A stretch of 64,000 nucleotides of DNA from Clytia hemisphaerica (GCA_902728285.1 CACVBU010000904.1:62001-126000); one strand, 5' to 3'. Positions 32,849-46,900 are shown, numbered from the stretch's first letter. Translations and numbers: made by a program. The notes: generated from the sequence alone by a model not told the origin.

Positions 32849-33841
32849 AATTGAGACTGAGCTGAACTGCGCTGAAAGGGGCTTGACGGCAGGATATATA
32901 GGCGAAGGAAAGAATAACCGGCAGCCGAAATATACTATTTCATAGCCGCCTCGGTGCGGTGGCGGGATGTACTTCATTCGACTTGGAATTAACCTGAGCT
33001 AAGGTTTAGCTCCAAGTATTGATCTGAGCAAACTGTCTGCAGAAATTTCGAAAGTCTTTGATTCTTCTCGGGAAGAATCCAAGAGATGAAATTTCAACAA
33101 ACAATGTACTCAGAACATGCTCCTTATTAACTAGAGTGTCTTTTAAATTTTCATATCGTTTGATTTTATACTCGTGAGCTTTTGTGAAATTGTTTTTATA
33201 GCAGCACGGAAGTTCAATTGCAGTAAGTTCATGAGTTTCCTATCTTTAATAAGATATCTGGGCGTGGTCCATCAAAGAATTCAGCTGGATTTCGGAATCC
33301 ATCAGCATCAAGATCTGCAAAAAGTTCAAAGCCCATATTCTCAAGTAGTTTCAAATAGTGACACATTGTGAACAGAATAGAATCGTGACGCCATGTGTAT
33401 CTTCCACCATTTAAAGCAAACGAACAATTATTGAAGATATGTAACTGGGTTTGCTTATTGTTGACACATAATCCACAAAGGTTTGATTGGATCTTTTTCC
33501 ATCGAAATAAATTGGTGTTGTTCGCTAGTTGAAGAATGATTGCTTTTCTAACGAAAACGAAGATGTTAGTTGGGAGCTTTTCGCAAACGGTTTGCCATTG
33601 ACTGATGGCACTGACAGAGCATTCCTGAGCAACCTGATTCATTATCGTGTTCTGTTCTTTTAAAACATTCATATCGTTTAAAATCTTTTCGAAGGTTTTG
33701 TTGACAAGACGATCTTTGGGTTGTTTCGGTTTTTTCAGATGAAGCAGGGTATCTATCTCGATGTGTTTCTGTGCTGTTAACTGGTAAAGATTGCGAATTT
33801 CAGGATTGGTGGATTCTTTCAGGATATTACGAGTAGTCAAC

Positions 33842-34075
33842 TGCCCGGGGGGGGGGGGGGGGTACTAGGGCAAGATGGGTTACGGGGATGCTCCGCTGGT
33901 CAGGGTACCTTTTTTTACCTCCACGAGTCCCAGGTAGGGTCGCAAAAACACCAAAATAGAAAAATCAGTCCCTCGTAGGGTGCCTATTTTTGGAAAATTT
34001 GGGGAAAAAGTAGAAAATTTGAGAAAATTTAGGAATTTCAGTCCCATTCAGGGTCACTTTTTTCGCAAAATGTTT
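33842..34075. mobile_element. Poly-G-ended MITE, truncated copy C (inverted)
   Basis: Begins CCCGGGGGGG at the LINE breakpoint and matches 8613-8912 in reverse orientation until it runs into repeat family W at about 34076, so one end is missing. Confidence 0.75.
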
Positions 34076-36365
34076 TGAAGTTTTTTCCAACTGTTTGCAA
34101 AGAATTAAACTGTTTTAAATTTTTCGGAAAACTTTTCTAAATTAATGCATCAAAAGTTATGGCTGTGTTTCTATGAAAAATTGGAATAAAAAATTGGTCA
34201 GAAAGCACTATTTTCAAGATCTTGAGACAAATAAGCTTTTAGAAAAATTTTCCGGAAATATATTTTAGTTCGGTAAAAGATACACCATCTACCACAAAAA
34301 AACTTTTCAAAATGTAAACTAAGCTCTTCATAGTTGAAATACTCTTCTTCGCAAAAGTCATCATTTTCTTCTTCATCAATTTTTTTCGTTCCAATTCTTA
34401 AATTTTCAGACTCAGGATAATTGGCCTAACAGAAAATGTATAACATGCCACAGTTTTGTGTGCTACATCAAGTAGAAATTTATATCTTGTACGTGGCAAA
34501 TATCAAAAATTCACTATGGTCCTCCTATGAGCCTTTAATTATGGCAAAATCCAACAAATTTTCTTTTCGCCAAAGTTATTTTCCTTAGCAGCTGGTTAGA
34601 GGCATAGATAGCTGCTACAAATGGCTCAATCAAAGTACGATCGCAGGCTAGAATACAGGCTACAAAACAACCATAAGAGATAACCGCGAACAATATGGAT
34701 TTTTCAAATCAAAAAAAGATCTGAAAGAGTATGAACTTCCAGAGGCGTAGGCATGAGTTTTCGTTTCGAGGGGCGAGATTGGATAGATTTTGACCATTTT
34801 AGGGGAAGTCTTGGGAGAAAATCTTTCTCGTATCGTGATTTATGTGCCATGGGCGTAAATCGTTGCTTTAAGAATTGTTTTCATTTCGTTTACTAGTACT
34901 TTATATAAAAACAATTCTAGGAAGAATACTCTTGAATTAGCATTAATGCAAAATTCTTTAATCTTAATGTCACATTACCATGTAGCGTTAAATATTTTCA
35001 AGTGCAAGTCAATACGCATGTGCAAATGAAAATATTCTAATTTGATTGATTTTCATAAAAAGTTATTTGACGTCAAATATTTTAGTTTTTTTCAAAGCGC
35101 ACGCGTAAATTTCTTTAACCACAATTAAATTGATGGTGTAAACTATAAGTAAGAGACAAGGTGCGCAATAACTTATGCCGAGCGAACACCTGAAAAGGCG
35201 TTCGAAAAGAAAGAAGAGCTCGGCTTTCGGTTTGGGAAAATTCGAACTTTGGGTGGGAGGGGATGGCCAGTAAACAAAATGGAAAATATTTCAAATAATT
35301 ATCAGAGAGAGATATTTTCTTTTCTCATAAAATCGAGTTTACTGGAAATTACTTTAATGGAATCGAAATAATAGACATATCTTTATGTTATGATACTCTA
35401 TCACTGACTCTTTTAGAAAAGTGTTGATGACATTTTTGAGTTGTGTTTTCAACGACGCGAATAAAAATATCAACTTGATCTTAATCCAAGATCTTGGATT
35501 CTCGTCATGGTTGCTTTTCTCTGCGTTGATTGCGCGCTGAATAAAATCTCAATCGGTCGGATAATATGACTTCGGCATTTGCTTTTCACGGTAGTGGATG
35601 GCTTGAAAAACCAAATTTGTCGGAAATTTAATTTCGAGTTTAATTTTGCGAATGAAGTATGTTTTTTGCCAAAAATTGCTATTAAATAAGAAATATTTGG
35701 GAAAATACAATTATTTAAATTTTGCAGGAACTTAGTTTGTAAAATCCGCCAAATTTTCTTTTTGGCAAAATTGTTTTCCTTAGTAGTTGGTTAGAGGAAT
35801 AGATAGCTGCCAAAAAATGGTTCAGTCAAAGTACGATCGCGCTGACGGCGAAATCAAATCTGCCATAAGTGCCACGGCGAGATAGGCATTAAAATACAGG
35901 CTACAAAACGAACAAAAGAAAACCGCGAACAATATGATTTTTCCAAATAAAAAAGGTCTAAGAGAGTATTTTTAGGGGAAATCTTGGGAGAAAATTGTTC
36001 TTACTCATGTGGCATTGCGCGTAAATTGTTGCTCTAAGCAATTCAAATAGCTTAAAAAGAGGCATTGGAAGGTCAAAGAAGAGTATAGTTTGATAGAAAT
36101 GTTATAAATTTAATTTTTATTATTTCAAGCCCCACCCAAAAGTCGAGCCCATTAGAAAAAAGTCGAGTTGAACACAACGGAAATAACTTACCTATTTTTA
36201 ATTTAAATTTTTGCATGCACTTAATTTTAGCTAACTTAGAGCGCTGTAAAATTAGTTGTGGGAAAACTACATTTACGCATGCGTTCTCCATATTTACTTC
36301 AAAAATATTTGACGTCAATTTTATCATTATGCAAAATATTTATCGATTCAATCTCAATAATAGCG
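34076..36365. repeat. Repeat family W, fourth cluster
   Basis: Collinear with 15685-18597 but without the TTAA MITE and other insertions, so it serves as the empty-site reference. Contains the 310-bp block at 34983-35282. No gene. Confidence 0.75.
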
Positions 36366-36476
36366 AATGACTATTTTTTGAACCTGGCTTCCTGTTTCTA
36401 TTTATCTTCCTGTTTCAGGATCAAAAGCCTACTTCGCCGTTTTCGTGAAGGTCAAAAGGGTTTAGAAGTGAAATTA

Positions 36477-36710
36477 AGGCCGTTCTCCACTTGCAGGCGC
36501 TGCGATCGCACCTTTTAGCATTCATTCCTTTTTGCTCGGAAAAAAGATTACGTCATAAAAATCTAGCGCGCGCTCGAAAAAAAAAACTGAACACATTTCA
36601 ACTTTTTTCAACCGTTACGTCAGATCGCACCAATGGAATTTCTTCATTTTTCTTTTGACCAATAGCGTGGTAGCTTTGCGATCGAAGCGCGCGCAAGTGG
36701 AGACCGGCCT
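36477..36710. mobile_element. Harbinger-like MITE (TTA target)
   Basis: Ends AGGCCGTTCTCCACTTGC / complement with close match over about 34 bp; TTA on both sides (36474-36476, 36711-36713). Contains GCGATCG near both ends. Confidence 0.8.
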
Positions 36711-36713
36711 TTA

Positions 36714-37559
36714 GAGATGATAAAAGCCACACCTCAATCTTCCGGGTCCACTGGTCATTCATCTTCTTCACTCAAAATAAATGAATTTAGTAAAATTGTC
36801 GATAATTGTTCCTCAAAACTATTTAATATACACCTTCGGAAAAATTAATATAATTGTAATGGTATTGGTATAAATAATAAAATTGATAAATTTACTTTCG
36901 TATACATTTATTGCCATTGCTCTGAATATATAATTTAAGCCTGACAAATCCTTTTGTTTGTAGTACTTTTATGAGAGTGCTACACTAATTTACGCCTAGC
37001 AGTTGTTGGAAGGAGCCTTTTTCAGTAGGTCCAGTATTTGGGGCAGCTGCAAAAGTTTAATTCTCGCAAAACTGGAATTCCTTTTATTAAGGGATCAAGA
37101 ACTCAACTGAAGTTGCAGTCAAACAGAAGATCTCCTTGACCAAGATGTCCCTGGCGGGGACTGGTCTTAGTTTTAATAAAAAAAAGATTAATAGAAAGTC
37201 ATTTAAAAGACAGCCTACTGATAGCAAAAGAAACACTCTACACCAAGAATTTTGTGTACTTTTAACAGTCTTTCTCAACTGTTGAAATAAATGTTCGTGT
37301 TATTTTTATTCAAGACGTCTAAAATTCAGTAAAGCCACGATTCAGACGCATGGTAGAGAAATATGGAAAAAAAAGTACAAAAATAAGAAAATACGAGAAA
37401 CAAAAACAAGAAATCAAGAATTTTGAAGAAGAATCCACCCTTTACAATACAAAAAAAATTTGATGCGTGAAAAAATTCGAAGATGAAAGCCAGCCATCTT
37501 TTTGAAAAATTAGAAACCAAAGTTACTTCACGATCCTCACCAAACAGTTCTTTTTCATT
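36714..37559. other. 3' flank of GM130
   Basis: No gene seen. On the minus strand AATAAA at 37310-37305 is a candidate poly(A) signal for GM130, 250 bp after its stop. Confidence 0.45.
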
Positions 37560-37973
37560 TTACAAAGTAATCAGTTGACCTTGGCAATTCCTACATGGTA
37601 AGAAAGAGTGTTTACGGGCGGCGGGCGAAAGCCACCCATGTTGGTACCCTTCTCCTGTCGTCTCCAATTGCTCAAAAATGTTCAATATTTGTTGCGTCGT
37701 TTGGTCAGTAATCGAATCACGTCTGATATCCTCTTCATTGACTGAAATATTATCTTTCATAAGTTCCGTTTCGTCTTCCGGAGTAAGGGTTATTTCACCG
37801 AATAAATTATCCAAGTTATATTGTAGTTTCGGTACTTCTGATTCACTGGCTTCGCCAGACTGTTGTGCTAACCGACGGTTGACGAGTTCTTGTAATTGTT
37901 TGTTTTTACTCTCGTACCCAGACCGTTCCGATAACATTTGCATGACTAACTGGTGTAGTTGTGTAACTTTCGT
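37560..37973 (-). CDS. GOLGA2: GM130 exon 21 (C-terminus)
   Basis: 137 codons and TAA. Includes the LQELVNRRL coiled-coil end, a variable acidic part, TQQILNIFEQLE (human TAQQIMQLLREMQ) and a hydrophobic end QLITL. In vertebrates the GM130 end (ITVI) inserts into GRASP65; the final hydrophobic residue is kept here. Confidence 0.92.
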   Translation of the reverse strand, partial: TKVTQLHQLVMQMLSERSGYESKNKQLQELVNRRLAQQSGEASESEVPKLQYNLDNLFGEITLTPEDETELMKDNISVNEEDIRRDSITDQTTQQILNIFEQLETTGEGYQHGWLSPAARKHSFLPCRNCQGQLITL

Positions 37974-40900
37974 CTGTATCAAAGAAGGAAATATAATTGC
38001 AAGACAGATGCAGACAGTTTGAAGAATATAAAAGAACGGGGAAAGAGCACTGTCCTTAAGGTTATCATTATTGAAAGGGTTAAACATCTATAAAAGAGCA
38101 TCCGATGCATTTTTTTGAGAGCCGTCAGGAGTCTATGCTGTAAATAAGGATATCCAGCAAAATTATTTTCTAGTAAAAACCCAATAAACAACCTTTAAAT
38201 AACCATCAAACTATCGAGCCTTCTTTACATCGCTGCAACACCAAATCTTATTCGTTTTTGCAATAGTTTTTATCAGCTGTTACAATAACGTAACCTTCCT
38301 GCTAAAAGCAATATAGAAAAATAATTTAACCTACCTGCATTCTTCCATGTTCGTTGGAAATACGGTTGATGATGTCATCTTTTTCAGTGAATTTATCCTT
38401 CATAGCTTGACGTTGTGTTTGGTACAATGTGATGTATTCACCGATCGTCTCCGTTTCGCTCTCTAATCGCATATTCATGTGTTCCAATTGCTCGATTCGA
38501 TCCGATAAATTAGCTTTCGAATCCATCGCACTCTTGTAACGTTTCTATGTATGAAGATTAAAATAATTCTTGTTTTAGTGTTCAACTTTACAAAGCTAAA
38601 GAAGCCTTCCTTTAAAAGCAGTTAATGACCAAGATGAAGGGAAAATCACTACTTCTACATCAAATAATCCCCGTTCAGTACAGAAATTGACCATGCTCGC
38701 TTAAAAATCTTTCTTTAATTGGTTTTGAACCAAAGTACGTTTCCATAAAAATGAGGGAAGATAGATGGGCAATCGTCACCATTTTTCCTAATCCCTTTTT
38801 AGAGGTATATGCCCACCCTGTTGAAAACTTCACTTAAATAGGTGAGGAAAATGAAAAAAATCTTGGTACCTGGAGCTGCATGAAGGCTGTTTTCAACAAC
38901 GGCATGGTGATTCCATCACTGATCATATCGAAATCTGCAATATCTTCATTCTTACGCATAATCTCAAGCGCCACTTGCAAAGATTGAACTTTCTGTTGTA
39001 AAGCTTCTGTTTCACCGTAAAAATGTTCTTGTAATTCTCGTTCACGTTGTACTGTTAGTTGACGGACTTTCAGGTCGACATGTTCTTCTAGACGTTCGTT
39101 GGCGTTGAACGTCTTCTCGCGTTCGTCTTGAAGCACATTTAAAATTCGTTCTCTTTCTTGTTGTAAAGCGTACATTCGCTGTTGAAGACTTTTGAGCTAG
39201 GGTGATAAAAGATGCCGTCAGGTGTTACAAAATCATAGATAAAATATTCACTGACAGGCTAACCTATATTTATGATATGACTTCACGAAATTATGCAACT
39301 TTTCTGTTTTTGTTCCACCCATAATACGTCACTTTTTCTATTGTTTAAGTGACGTATTGGGTGGAAAATTTTAAAAGTTCTCAGAAGACTCTAGTGGTGC
39401 ATATTATGAATTGATATGAGTAATCAGGAGGAGCTATGAAAACGTTTTTGGAATCTCACAGATGTATGGAATGATATAATCGGGGGACTATTCCTCTTGG
39501 ACTTGTCTAGGAAAGCTTAAGGTGCGACATAAGTGTTACAAATCTCATTTTACATCATTTAAGATATCGCTGAAACTAATTAAGGCTGGCCTTCATTATT
39601 TTGGATAAATGTTTCAATATAACAATGGGCTATTCCAGAAATAGTCTGTACCCCCTATGTTGAGGATGTGTGATGTTCAGGGTGGTCTGGAATATAAAAG
39701 TCCAGTGGTCTGGTTTTTTTGAATGATAAAATCCAGGGTGGTCAGTAAAACCGGTTGAAAATCCAGGGTGGTCCAAAGAAATGGGAGAAAAAAATCCAAA
39801 GGGGTCCTGAAAAATTGGAAAAAAATCCAGGGGTCACCTTTTAAAAAAAAGATCTCCTCGACATAGGTGATACAATTTTTTCTGGAATAGCCAAATTTGA
39901 GAGTTGTTACTTTCTTAGTTTCTTATAAGGTAATGGATCAAGAATAAAGGCAAGATGAAAGCAAGCATGAAAAGGTAGTTACTTCATCTCGAGATATCCG
40001 TATAGCATTCTGTTCACCCATGTCATCCATACTGTCCTCAGTTGACGTCTCATCATCATCAAGAACGAAAGGTTGTTTGTCGTCAACTTCTTCGGTTGGT
40101 GGTGGTAGTGATGGTAGTTCAGCAGGCTCATCACCTTCTTCTTCTGAGGAACTTGTGTCACCTATTGTAAAAAAATCCAAGTTGCAATATGTAATCAGAT
40201 GAGAATGGAGAGGTCACAGAGATAGTATAGACCTTATCAGAGTTTTTGATATTTCTAAAAAAGCGATGCATTGTGGTATTGTTTCGGGGGTATTACAATC
40301 TCTTAGGAATTCCTCGAGGGAATTCTATTATAATCAACCAGAAACAATCCCACAATGCATCATTTTTTAAGAAAAATCAAAAACCCCGATAAGATCTATT
40401 ATGTTTAAATTCATCGCTCGATAACCGGTGAAGGAATCGAATACTTTCTTTGATATTTGCGAGTATCTTTAAAGATCTCTTGGCTATCTAGAAGCTGTCT
40501 TGACGTCTCCTATCACATAAAAACTTTTAAAAAACCTGAGTTTAAACCTTGGTATCATAATATCAGGTTTTGAATATGGTGGCATTGACAGAAAGACTGA
40601 CCTCCTTTTTGGAAAGACATATTACGGAGAGCAATTTGCAGTTGATCGTTCTGTGTGTTCAAGTGTTGGATGGTTGCCTGAAAAAAATGAGAATAATCTG
40701 TAAAAAAAACTGATTTTTGAAAAAGTCTTACCTTTTTAGACTTTTTTACAATTTTTCCCTCGAAATCAAAAAAAATTCCTAAAAATTGTGAATTTTCTGA
40801 CCCTTAGAGAGACTTTGAAAGGTGAAAAGACTGACCATTACAATCCACACATACCCAGCACCCATTTTTGCCTTAGTACCCCCCGGGTTTTGATTAAAGA

Positions 40901-43900
40901 TGTTTAACAGCCATAATTTGTTTTGGATCGAGAAACATCGTCTAGCCGTGACAAATTGTTTTTTATACCTCAGCCGCTTGTAGTTGTTCCTTTAGTATAA
41001 GTGTTTCTTCATTGCCATCACGGTTTTCAGCTATTGTTGGAGTTGTTGGCGTTGTTTGTTGTAAATCTTGTCGTTGCTGCTTGATTTGGGAAGTTTCAAG
41101 TTCTGTCGATAGCAGGTCCACATCCATCTCCTTGCTTGCAAGCTAGAAGGAAAGAAAAAAGAGGATAAAAATATCAAAACGTGATCGTTATTTGAAAGAT
41201 TTTTGAGCCGTGATACATGATTTGGACTTTTTCAAAGGGGTACGTGATTTTTTTTGCTGATTTGCGTGATCGTGATTGAAAACAAAAATTGTGTGATATC
41301 GTGATCAGAGTTACGGCTGGGGGTGACGGGGGTGCTCATGTAGAGAAGGGAAGAAGTTCACTTTCCACGGTTTCAGTCGTTGAGAGCTAGCCTCAAACGA
41401 ATTTAGCCAAGAGAGGCCAAACAGCCCCCGCCAATAACTACTCAATCGGGATCCAACGCAAAACTGCATGATGACGAGTAAAACTAAAGCATTACGTGAT
41501 AAATCATTCCATTCAAAGTTTTTTCATTTGGGAAATTTCATCTGGGTAATTTTTCTTAATTGTCAAATTCCTGTTGAAGTGGAAAAAAAGCCATGCCGAA
41601 GCCTAATCGGCCTAATCTCCCCATTCGGAAGTCCTGATTCTGCCCAGTCTGGGAATTTAGCTTCCCAATTGGAAGAATCTTGTTCCCGCTGGTAGTAGTG
41701 ACGGGACTCCCTAATTTGACCATATAACATTCAATAGTTTTAAATCTTATATATACCTTCATTTGCGCAGAATGCAGTTCTTCTTTGAACCGTTCAAGTT
41801 CTTCTGTAACATTATCATAATCACGTGATCGTTCAAGCAGCTACGAGTAAATAAGATTTATGAACTTGCAAAGATAAAGAACTAAAAAGCAAAAGGTTCT
41901 GATCATAAAGTGAAGGTTACACGTCTTGCACCAGTAAGAATTTTTTCAAGATTTCTGTTGTTGTACGGATTACACAGACCTGCGATGTTAACTTTTGTAT
42001 ATATAGCTTCTCCCTGAATAGTTTTAGTCCTACTTCACAGGGCTTTTTAACTTTTTATCTAAGAAAGCTAAGTGTCATTTTTCAGTTTTCAGTTTTCATT
42101 TTTATTTTTCTTCTATTTTTCAATTTTTCAAAACTTTTAAATTATTTAGATTAATCACCTAAAATGTCCTTCCACTTACTGCAATAACATAAATTGGTAA
42201 TGAGTGAGAAATAAAAAAAAATCAAAGTCTTCAAATAATTTGATAGATTCAAACCTAGACAAATCACTATCTTAGAAATAAGCCCGAAGCCGATGAAAAT
42301 TCGCAAAACGGTTTTTTTTCCGAAAAGAGTTTACAGTCGGTAAAAACTCTCCCGCTGATTTTTGTTCGGTATACCGCCATAACGCCATAGCGCCATATTT
42401 CCCCGCCTTTACTATCACTGTAACGGAAGATAACATCGTCTACTTCAAACCAAACAAATATTAAATAGAACTAGCCGGTACCCGGCGTCGCACGCCGGTT
42501 AAGCTGTTTGCTGAACACATTTAAAGTCCTTTGGATGTTGGGAAGGTGGCTTAAACACGATGAAATCAAAATTAAAGGGAAGAATTCTCTTCAAAGTTTG
42601 ACTCTATCCCTCCCGGATGACGTATCTTTTAACCATATTTTGAAAAAGATTTTTCTGGCAAAAATGATCAGAAAGCAGAAAAAGGGCGTCATTCCCATAT
42701 TACACCATACCGGCGACCAGCGACGTCCGAGACGGCTCTGCAATTAGATTTCTTTTCTCGCTTCGCTCGCGTTATATTTGCCGTAGTTCTTGATGTTTAG
42801 GAAAACTTTGATGTCAAGATAAGCGGAGTGAAATAATACATGACACGCGATTCGTCGAAAAAAGGCAGGCAAGAGAAGGGTATGGGTATGCCTTAAACTT
42901 CAGTCCCACTAAGAATCGGAAAAATAGGAAAATTTCAAGTTTTTGCCCCCTGAAAGATAGAAATTTGGTCAAATTAGTTCCAAAAAGTGAATTAAAATTC
43001 ACACAATTTCCCTTGTTTCTTCTCCTCTTTATTCTGCTAAGGGTCCGAGGGACCATAGTCCCCCCGGAAGGCAGCTAGGACACGCAGACAAAAAAGCGCG
43101 ATAGCGCAATTTTATGTTGCTTTTTATAAAATAACTTCGTCATAACTTCGATAACTTTTCAAATTCAACAATGACTTAGATTTACAGCAAAATAATTATC
43201 GACATAGATGTTTAAAGGTCCCTTTTTATGAAAAAAGAACTCTAGTTTTTACCGCCTTTTGAATGTATTTTTAATGTTGCTGTTGTTCTAACAAACTTGT
43301 CTTGTGATTCTTATGTTTTATTTTATATTTGTTCTTTTCTTTGACAGATTCTGTTTAAAAGATTTTCTTTTGTTTTGAAAAGAATTCGAATGTCTCAAAT
43401 CAAATAAGCTCGTTAATTACATTCGAAAACATAAAAAAAAAGGAAAGAAAGAAAAAAAAGAAAAGAAAAAGTCTAATCTATCAATCAAAACAAAGTCTTC
43501 ATAAAACGGCGCGAATCTGATTTAACACATTTGTGGAGCAAGAAGCAAAAGTCATCTTTTAAAAGAACAAAACATTGCTTGCAGAAAACGAAAGTGAGAC
43601 ACAAAAAACAAACAAACATACATACAGACTACGGCTATTAATATATAGATAATTAGGTCAGTTCCCGATTTCCAAATTCGAGGTACAAAAAGCAGATTTC
43701 GACAATGAATAATTGTAAATTCCTAATACACATTCAGTACTACCTACCAGTGCTTGACACCTTGCTTACATTGAACATCATCTACACACAAGAAGAAGAA
43801 ATTGATCTGGCACCTACCTTCGTTTTGGCTTCTTCCAGCTCAATTTTGATTTCAGAGAATCTGACGGCCATGTCTTTGCTTCCATGCTGTTCTGTTTCTA

Positions 43901-46900
43901 GTTTGTTTGTTAAATCAGCACTACTGTTCGACTAAAACAAAACAAACAAAAAATCTATACAGTGAACTCTCGCTATTTCCAACTTCTGTTATTCGAATCT
44001 TTCTCTAATTCGAAGGAAATTTTTGGTCCCTTGAAGATCGAATTAGAGAGAGTCAACTGTAAAACACTTTTACTTTAGTACCGAGAAAACTTTTCTAGCG
44101 AATAAATCGGAGAATAAACGAAGGAGAACAACAAATAAACTTTCCCTTTTTTCACATTTTTTTGGGTACTAGGGTATTTCCTTCTTCACACAAGTTAAGG
44201 CGAAACTAAAAAAAATGTAGTGTTTCCGGAATGCGGGAGATTGAAAAAAGCTCTCATGCGGACGGCCAGAAGAAATTATTTTTTGCTTAAGATCATTGAA
44301 ATAGAAATTTAAAGATAACTTTTATGTACAACAGTATGAAGTAAGCCCTGAATACTAATGTATCAACTACTAACGAACAAAACTTGATTTACAAGCGAGA
44401 ATATCTAACCAAACGACGTTTGATAGCTTGATTTTCTTTATGATGAACCATATGGATGAATCCATAGTCTGCAGCCGGGTCAGAACGTTTTTTTTTTACC
44501 CGGCCGCCGGTTTCCGGAAACACTACATTTTTTTATTTTCGCCTTACTTAAAATCTTTAAAGCCTAAATTCTCAATTTTCAATTCCCGAAATATCTACTT
44601 TTGTGTAAAGCCTACCATTTTGACGAATCCATCCTCCAACTCAACAAGTTGTTCTTTTAGTTTCTTGTTTTGTTGGAGAGCTCGACTCAATGTATCTTTA
44701 TCCGACTGTATCTGTTCCAAAAGCGACGACCGGTCCAATGACTCGCCTTGTAACCGAGAAATTGTCGTCTCTAAAGTTTCAATTTTCTGGTTTAATTCCA
44801 CACTCATCCTGCTAAGTCGTCGGTTTTCGGCAATTTGAATATCCAGTTCTCGTTCTACCGACTCTTTTTCATTTTTGATAGTGTCGAGGTCGACGTTGTT
44901 TGCAAGAGGAGCTGGAATACTTGGTTGGATTACTTCTGCAGGTGTCGACGCTGGTTCGAGTTCCTGAGTAGCATCTGTAATTGAAGCAAATAACAAATTG
45001 ATTCACTTGTAACATAATTATTTTGTAAATATTATTTTTAATAATTTTAAAGACATTTTTATGAGGAATTCGATTTTTGTTCGCAGAATCGGGTAGCGTC
45101 AACTGTAATAAGATCTCGATAGAACTGTCCTAGATATTCTGACTCAGGCAAGCCAGCCATCAGAAGTAACATCAAAATATTGTCGTACTTAGCTGATTTT
45201 GCAGCTCATCAATGCTTTCCGATAAAACCCTTGATTGTTCTAAAGCGTTTTGTTTCTCGTTCTCTGCTTTGTTGACCTGAAAAGTAATGATAAAACACGT
45301 TAAAGATTTAGCATGAAAGCTATGATTTTCGCGATCACAAGTGAACAAGTGTTTTTGAAGCTAATTAAAAGAAAATTATGGTATATTATTATCCAAGACT
45401 GCGATATATATTCATATCCACTACATTAAGAAAAGGCATGCTCCTAGAGAAAAATCATGAAGTATTCAAACCTGATTCCGCAGATGTTCCAGTTGCTCTT
45501 CATAATGGCTTTGCGTGTCATGATTTTTCTCCAATAATTCTGATTTGTCTTGTACCAGTCTTTCGACTATAAGTTTTTGCTGAAGAAAAGAAAAAAACGA
45601 GAAAGGCCTCGTGAAGTGAACGATTGGTAAATTCGACGCTAGAGAGATTCAATCAAATACACCTTTTCGACCGGAGCCGCCAATTGCCGCGCGGGCATTT
45701 TTTGTCCGCTTTATCCTACTAAAACTGTCCCAGTCCTTTCGCACCTATAGACAATAGAAAAATGTGTCAAAAAGGATTGGACCGAGTTTAGTGGGATAAA
45801 AGTGGCATGCACCTGACCACGCGACTACGGTCTAAAAGGTGTATTGTATTAGTCAGGCGCAAACCCTTAGGGTATGTAACATCTTTCGAGGGGTGCAAAC
45901 ACACGTTGTTGGTTCGAAAGAAAATAAGATTTCGAGACTTTTTTGTAAGGGACCTACGAAAAAGGCCAAGTACAGCAAAACTTTTTATGACCCCAAAAAA
46001 TGGGGTAAAATTTTTTTTTCAAAGTCGAATCAGAGAATGAAATTTGGAGCAAAATTTTGTGTACCATAAAAAATAGAGTACTCGAACAAACGAAAGAATA
46101 CAGCCATTCAAAGCTTAAAATCGGTCAAATAGAGTGCGATTGACGTCGAAAATTTGTCTACACAGTAAAGTAACTGACAGAATTCTTCAAATGACCATTC
46201 CAACATTCAAACTATTTAAAAGTTCTTGTATACCTCTTCCAGTGTTTTCGTTAGTTTCATGTGTTCTTCTTGCAAATTTTGACTTTGAGCATTATTCGTC
46301 TGTAAAAAACAAAAAATGTGCTTATAATAAAATTGAAATGAGCTCTTTTAGAAAACCCTTTTAAGGGGGTGGAGGATAACTTTTATTTCAATGATATTCC
46401 ATTTCCATTTTTCACCCCCTGGAAGCGTGTTTTACCCTTAAACATTGGACATACTGTTTTTCACAGTTTTTTAATACACCTGGGCCCGGTTGTTCGAGAT
46501 TTAATCCAAAGTTGATCAAATCGGTCGCTAATTCACTTTTGAGCAGCCGGGCCAATCCTCAACTCTCTGAAAGAGCCTAACGAAATCAGATTGTCGAATC
46601 CTTCCTCAAGCATGTTTTTAGTGAATTATTTACGTGGCCTTATTTATTAACTTAGTTACATCTTTACCATTTATGAGATGTCTAAGTGTGCAATGAATTT
46701 CAAAACGTTTAATTTTCATCTGGACGCAACATCTTGAAGATGGCTACTTACTATAAATTGAACAGTCCAATATCACGTCTCTTTTCGAGTTTATTTATAC
46801 AGTAGAGTCTCTTTAACTCGAACAAACTTGTGTTCCCCGTGCGGGTTTGAGTTATGGAGACTGCATTGTATAAACTTCTTTATAAAAGAATAGACCTTAT

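Larger units (their letters stand above)
25244..33015 (-). mobile_element. Ngaro/PAT-like tyrosine-recombinase element with split direct repeats
   Basis: On the minus strand the order is A1 (33015-32829), interior (32828-26835), B1 (26834-26233), A2 (26232-26046), a 199-bp spacer, B2 (25846-25244). A1 equals A2 and B1 equals B2 at matching lengths (187 and about 602 bp). This A1-ORFs-B1-A2-B2 layout is the split direct repeat known from Ngaro and PAT-type YR retrotransposons. A decayed YR domain lies just before B1 (26940-27200). The insertion has no target duplication and splits a LINE frame exactly, as expected for recombinase-mediated insertion. No reverse transcriptase could be read, so autonomy and exact clade are uncertain. 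Confidence 0.72.
25192..33840 (-). pseudogene. LINE fragment (RT C-terminus and restriction-like endonuclease), split by a YR element
   Basis: Read on the minus strand, 33840-33016 continues into 25243-25192. Visible are the zinc-knuckle LCGLCVNNKQTQLHIFNNC, WRHD, RPDILLK, and, after a +1 frameshift near 33235, ELTAIELPCC and a YKIKRYENL segment: the CCHC-RHD-RPD-ELT series of R2/NeSL-type restriction-like endonuclease LINEs. The frame runs on, with no extra or missing base, from 33016 to 25243 when the 7,772-bp element between them is left out, and ends at a stop at 25192-25194. The 5' side is cut off by a poly-G MITE at 33842. Confidence 0.8.

Noticed and set aside
37678-38022. 114-codon plus-strand frame
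   Set aside because: Antisense shadow of GM130 exon 21.
44428-44838. 136-codon plus-strand frame
   Set aside because: It lies antisense to GM130 exon 13 and contains no recognisable domain.
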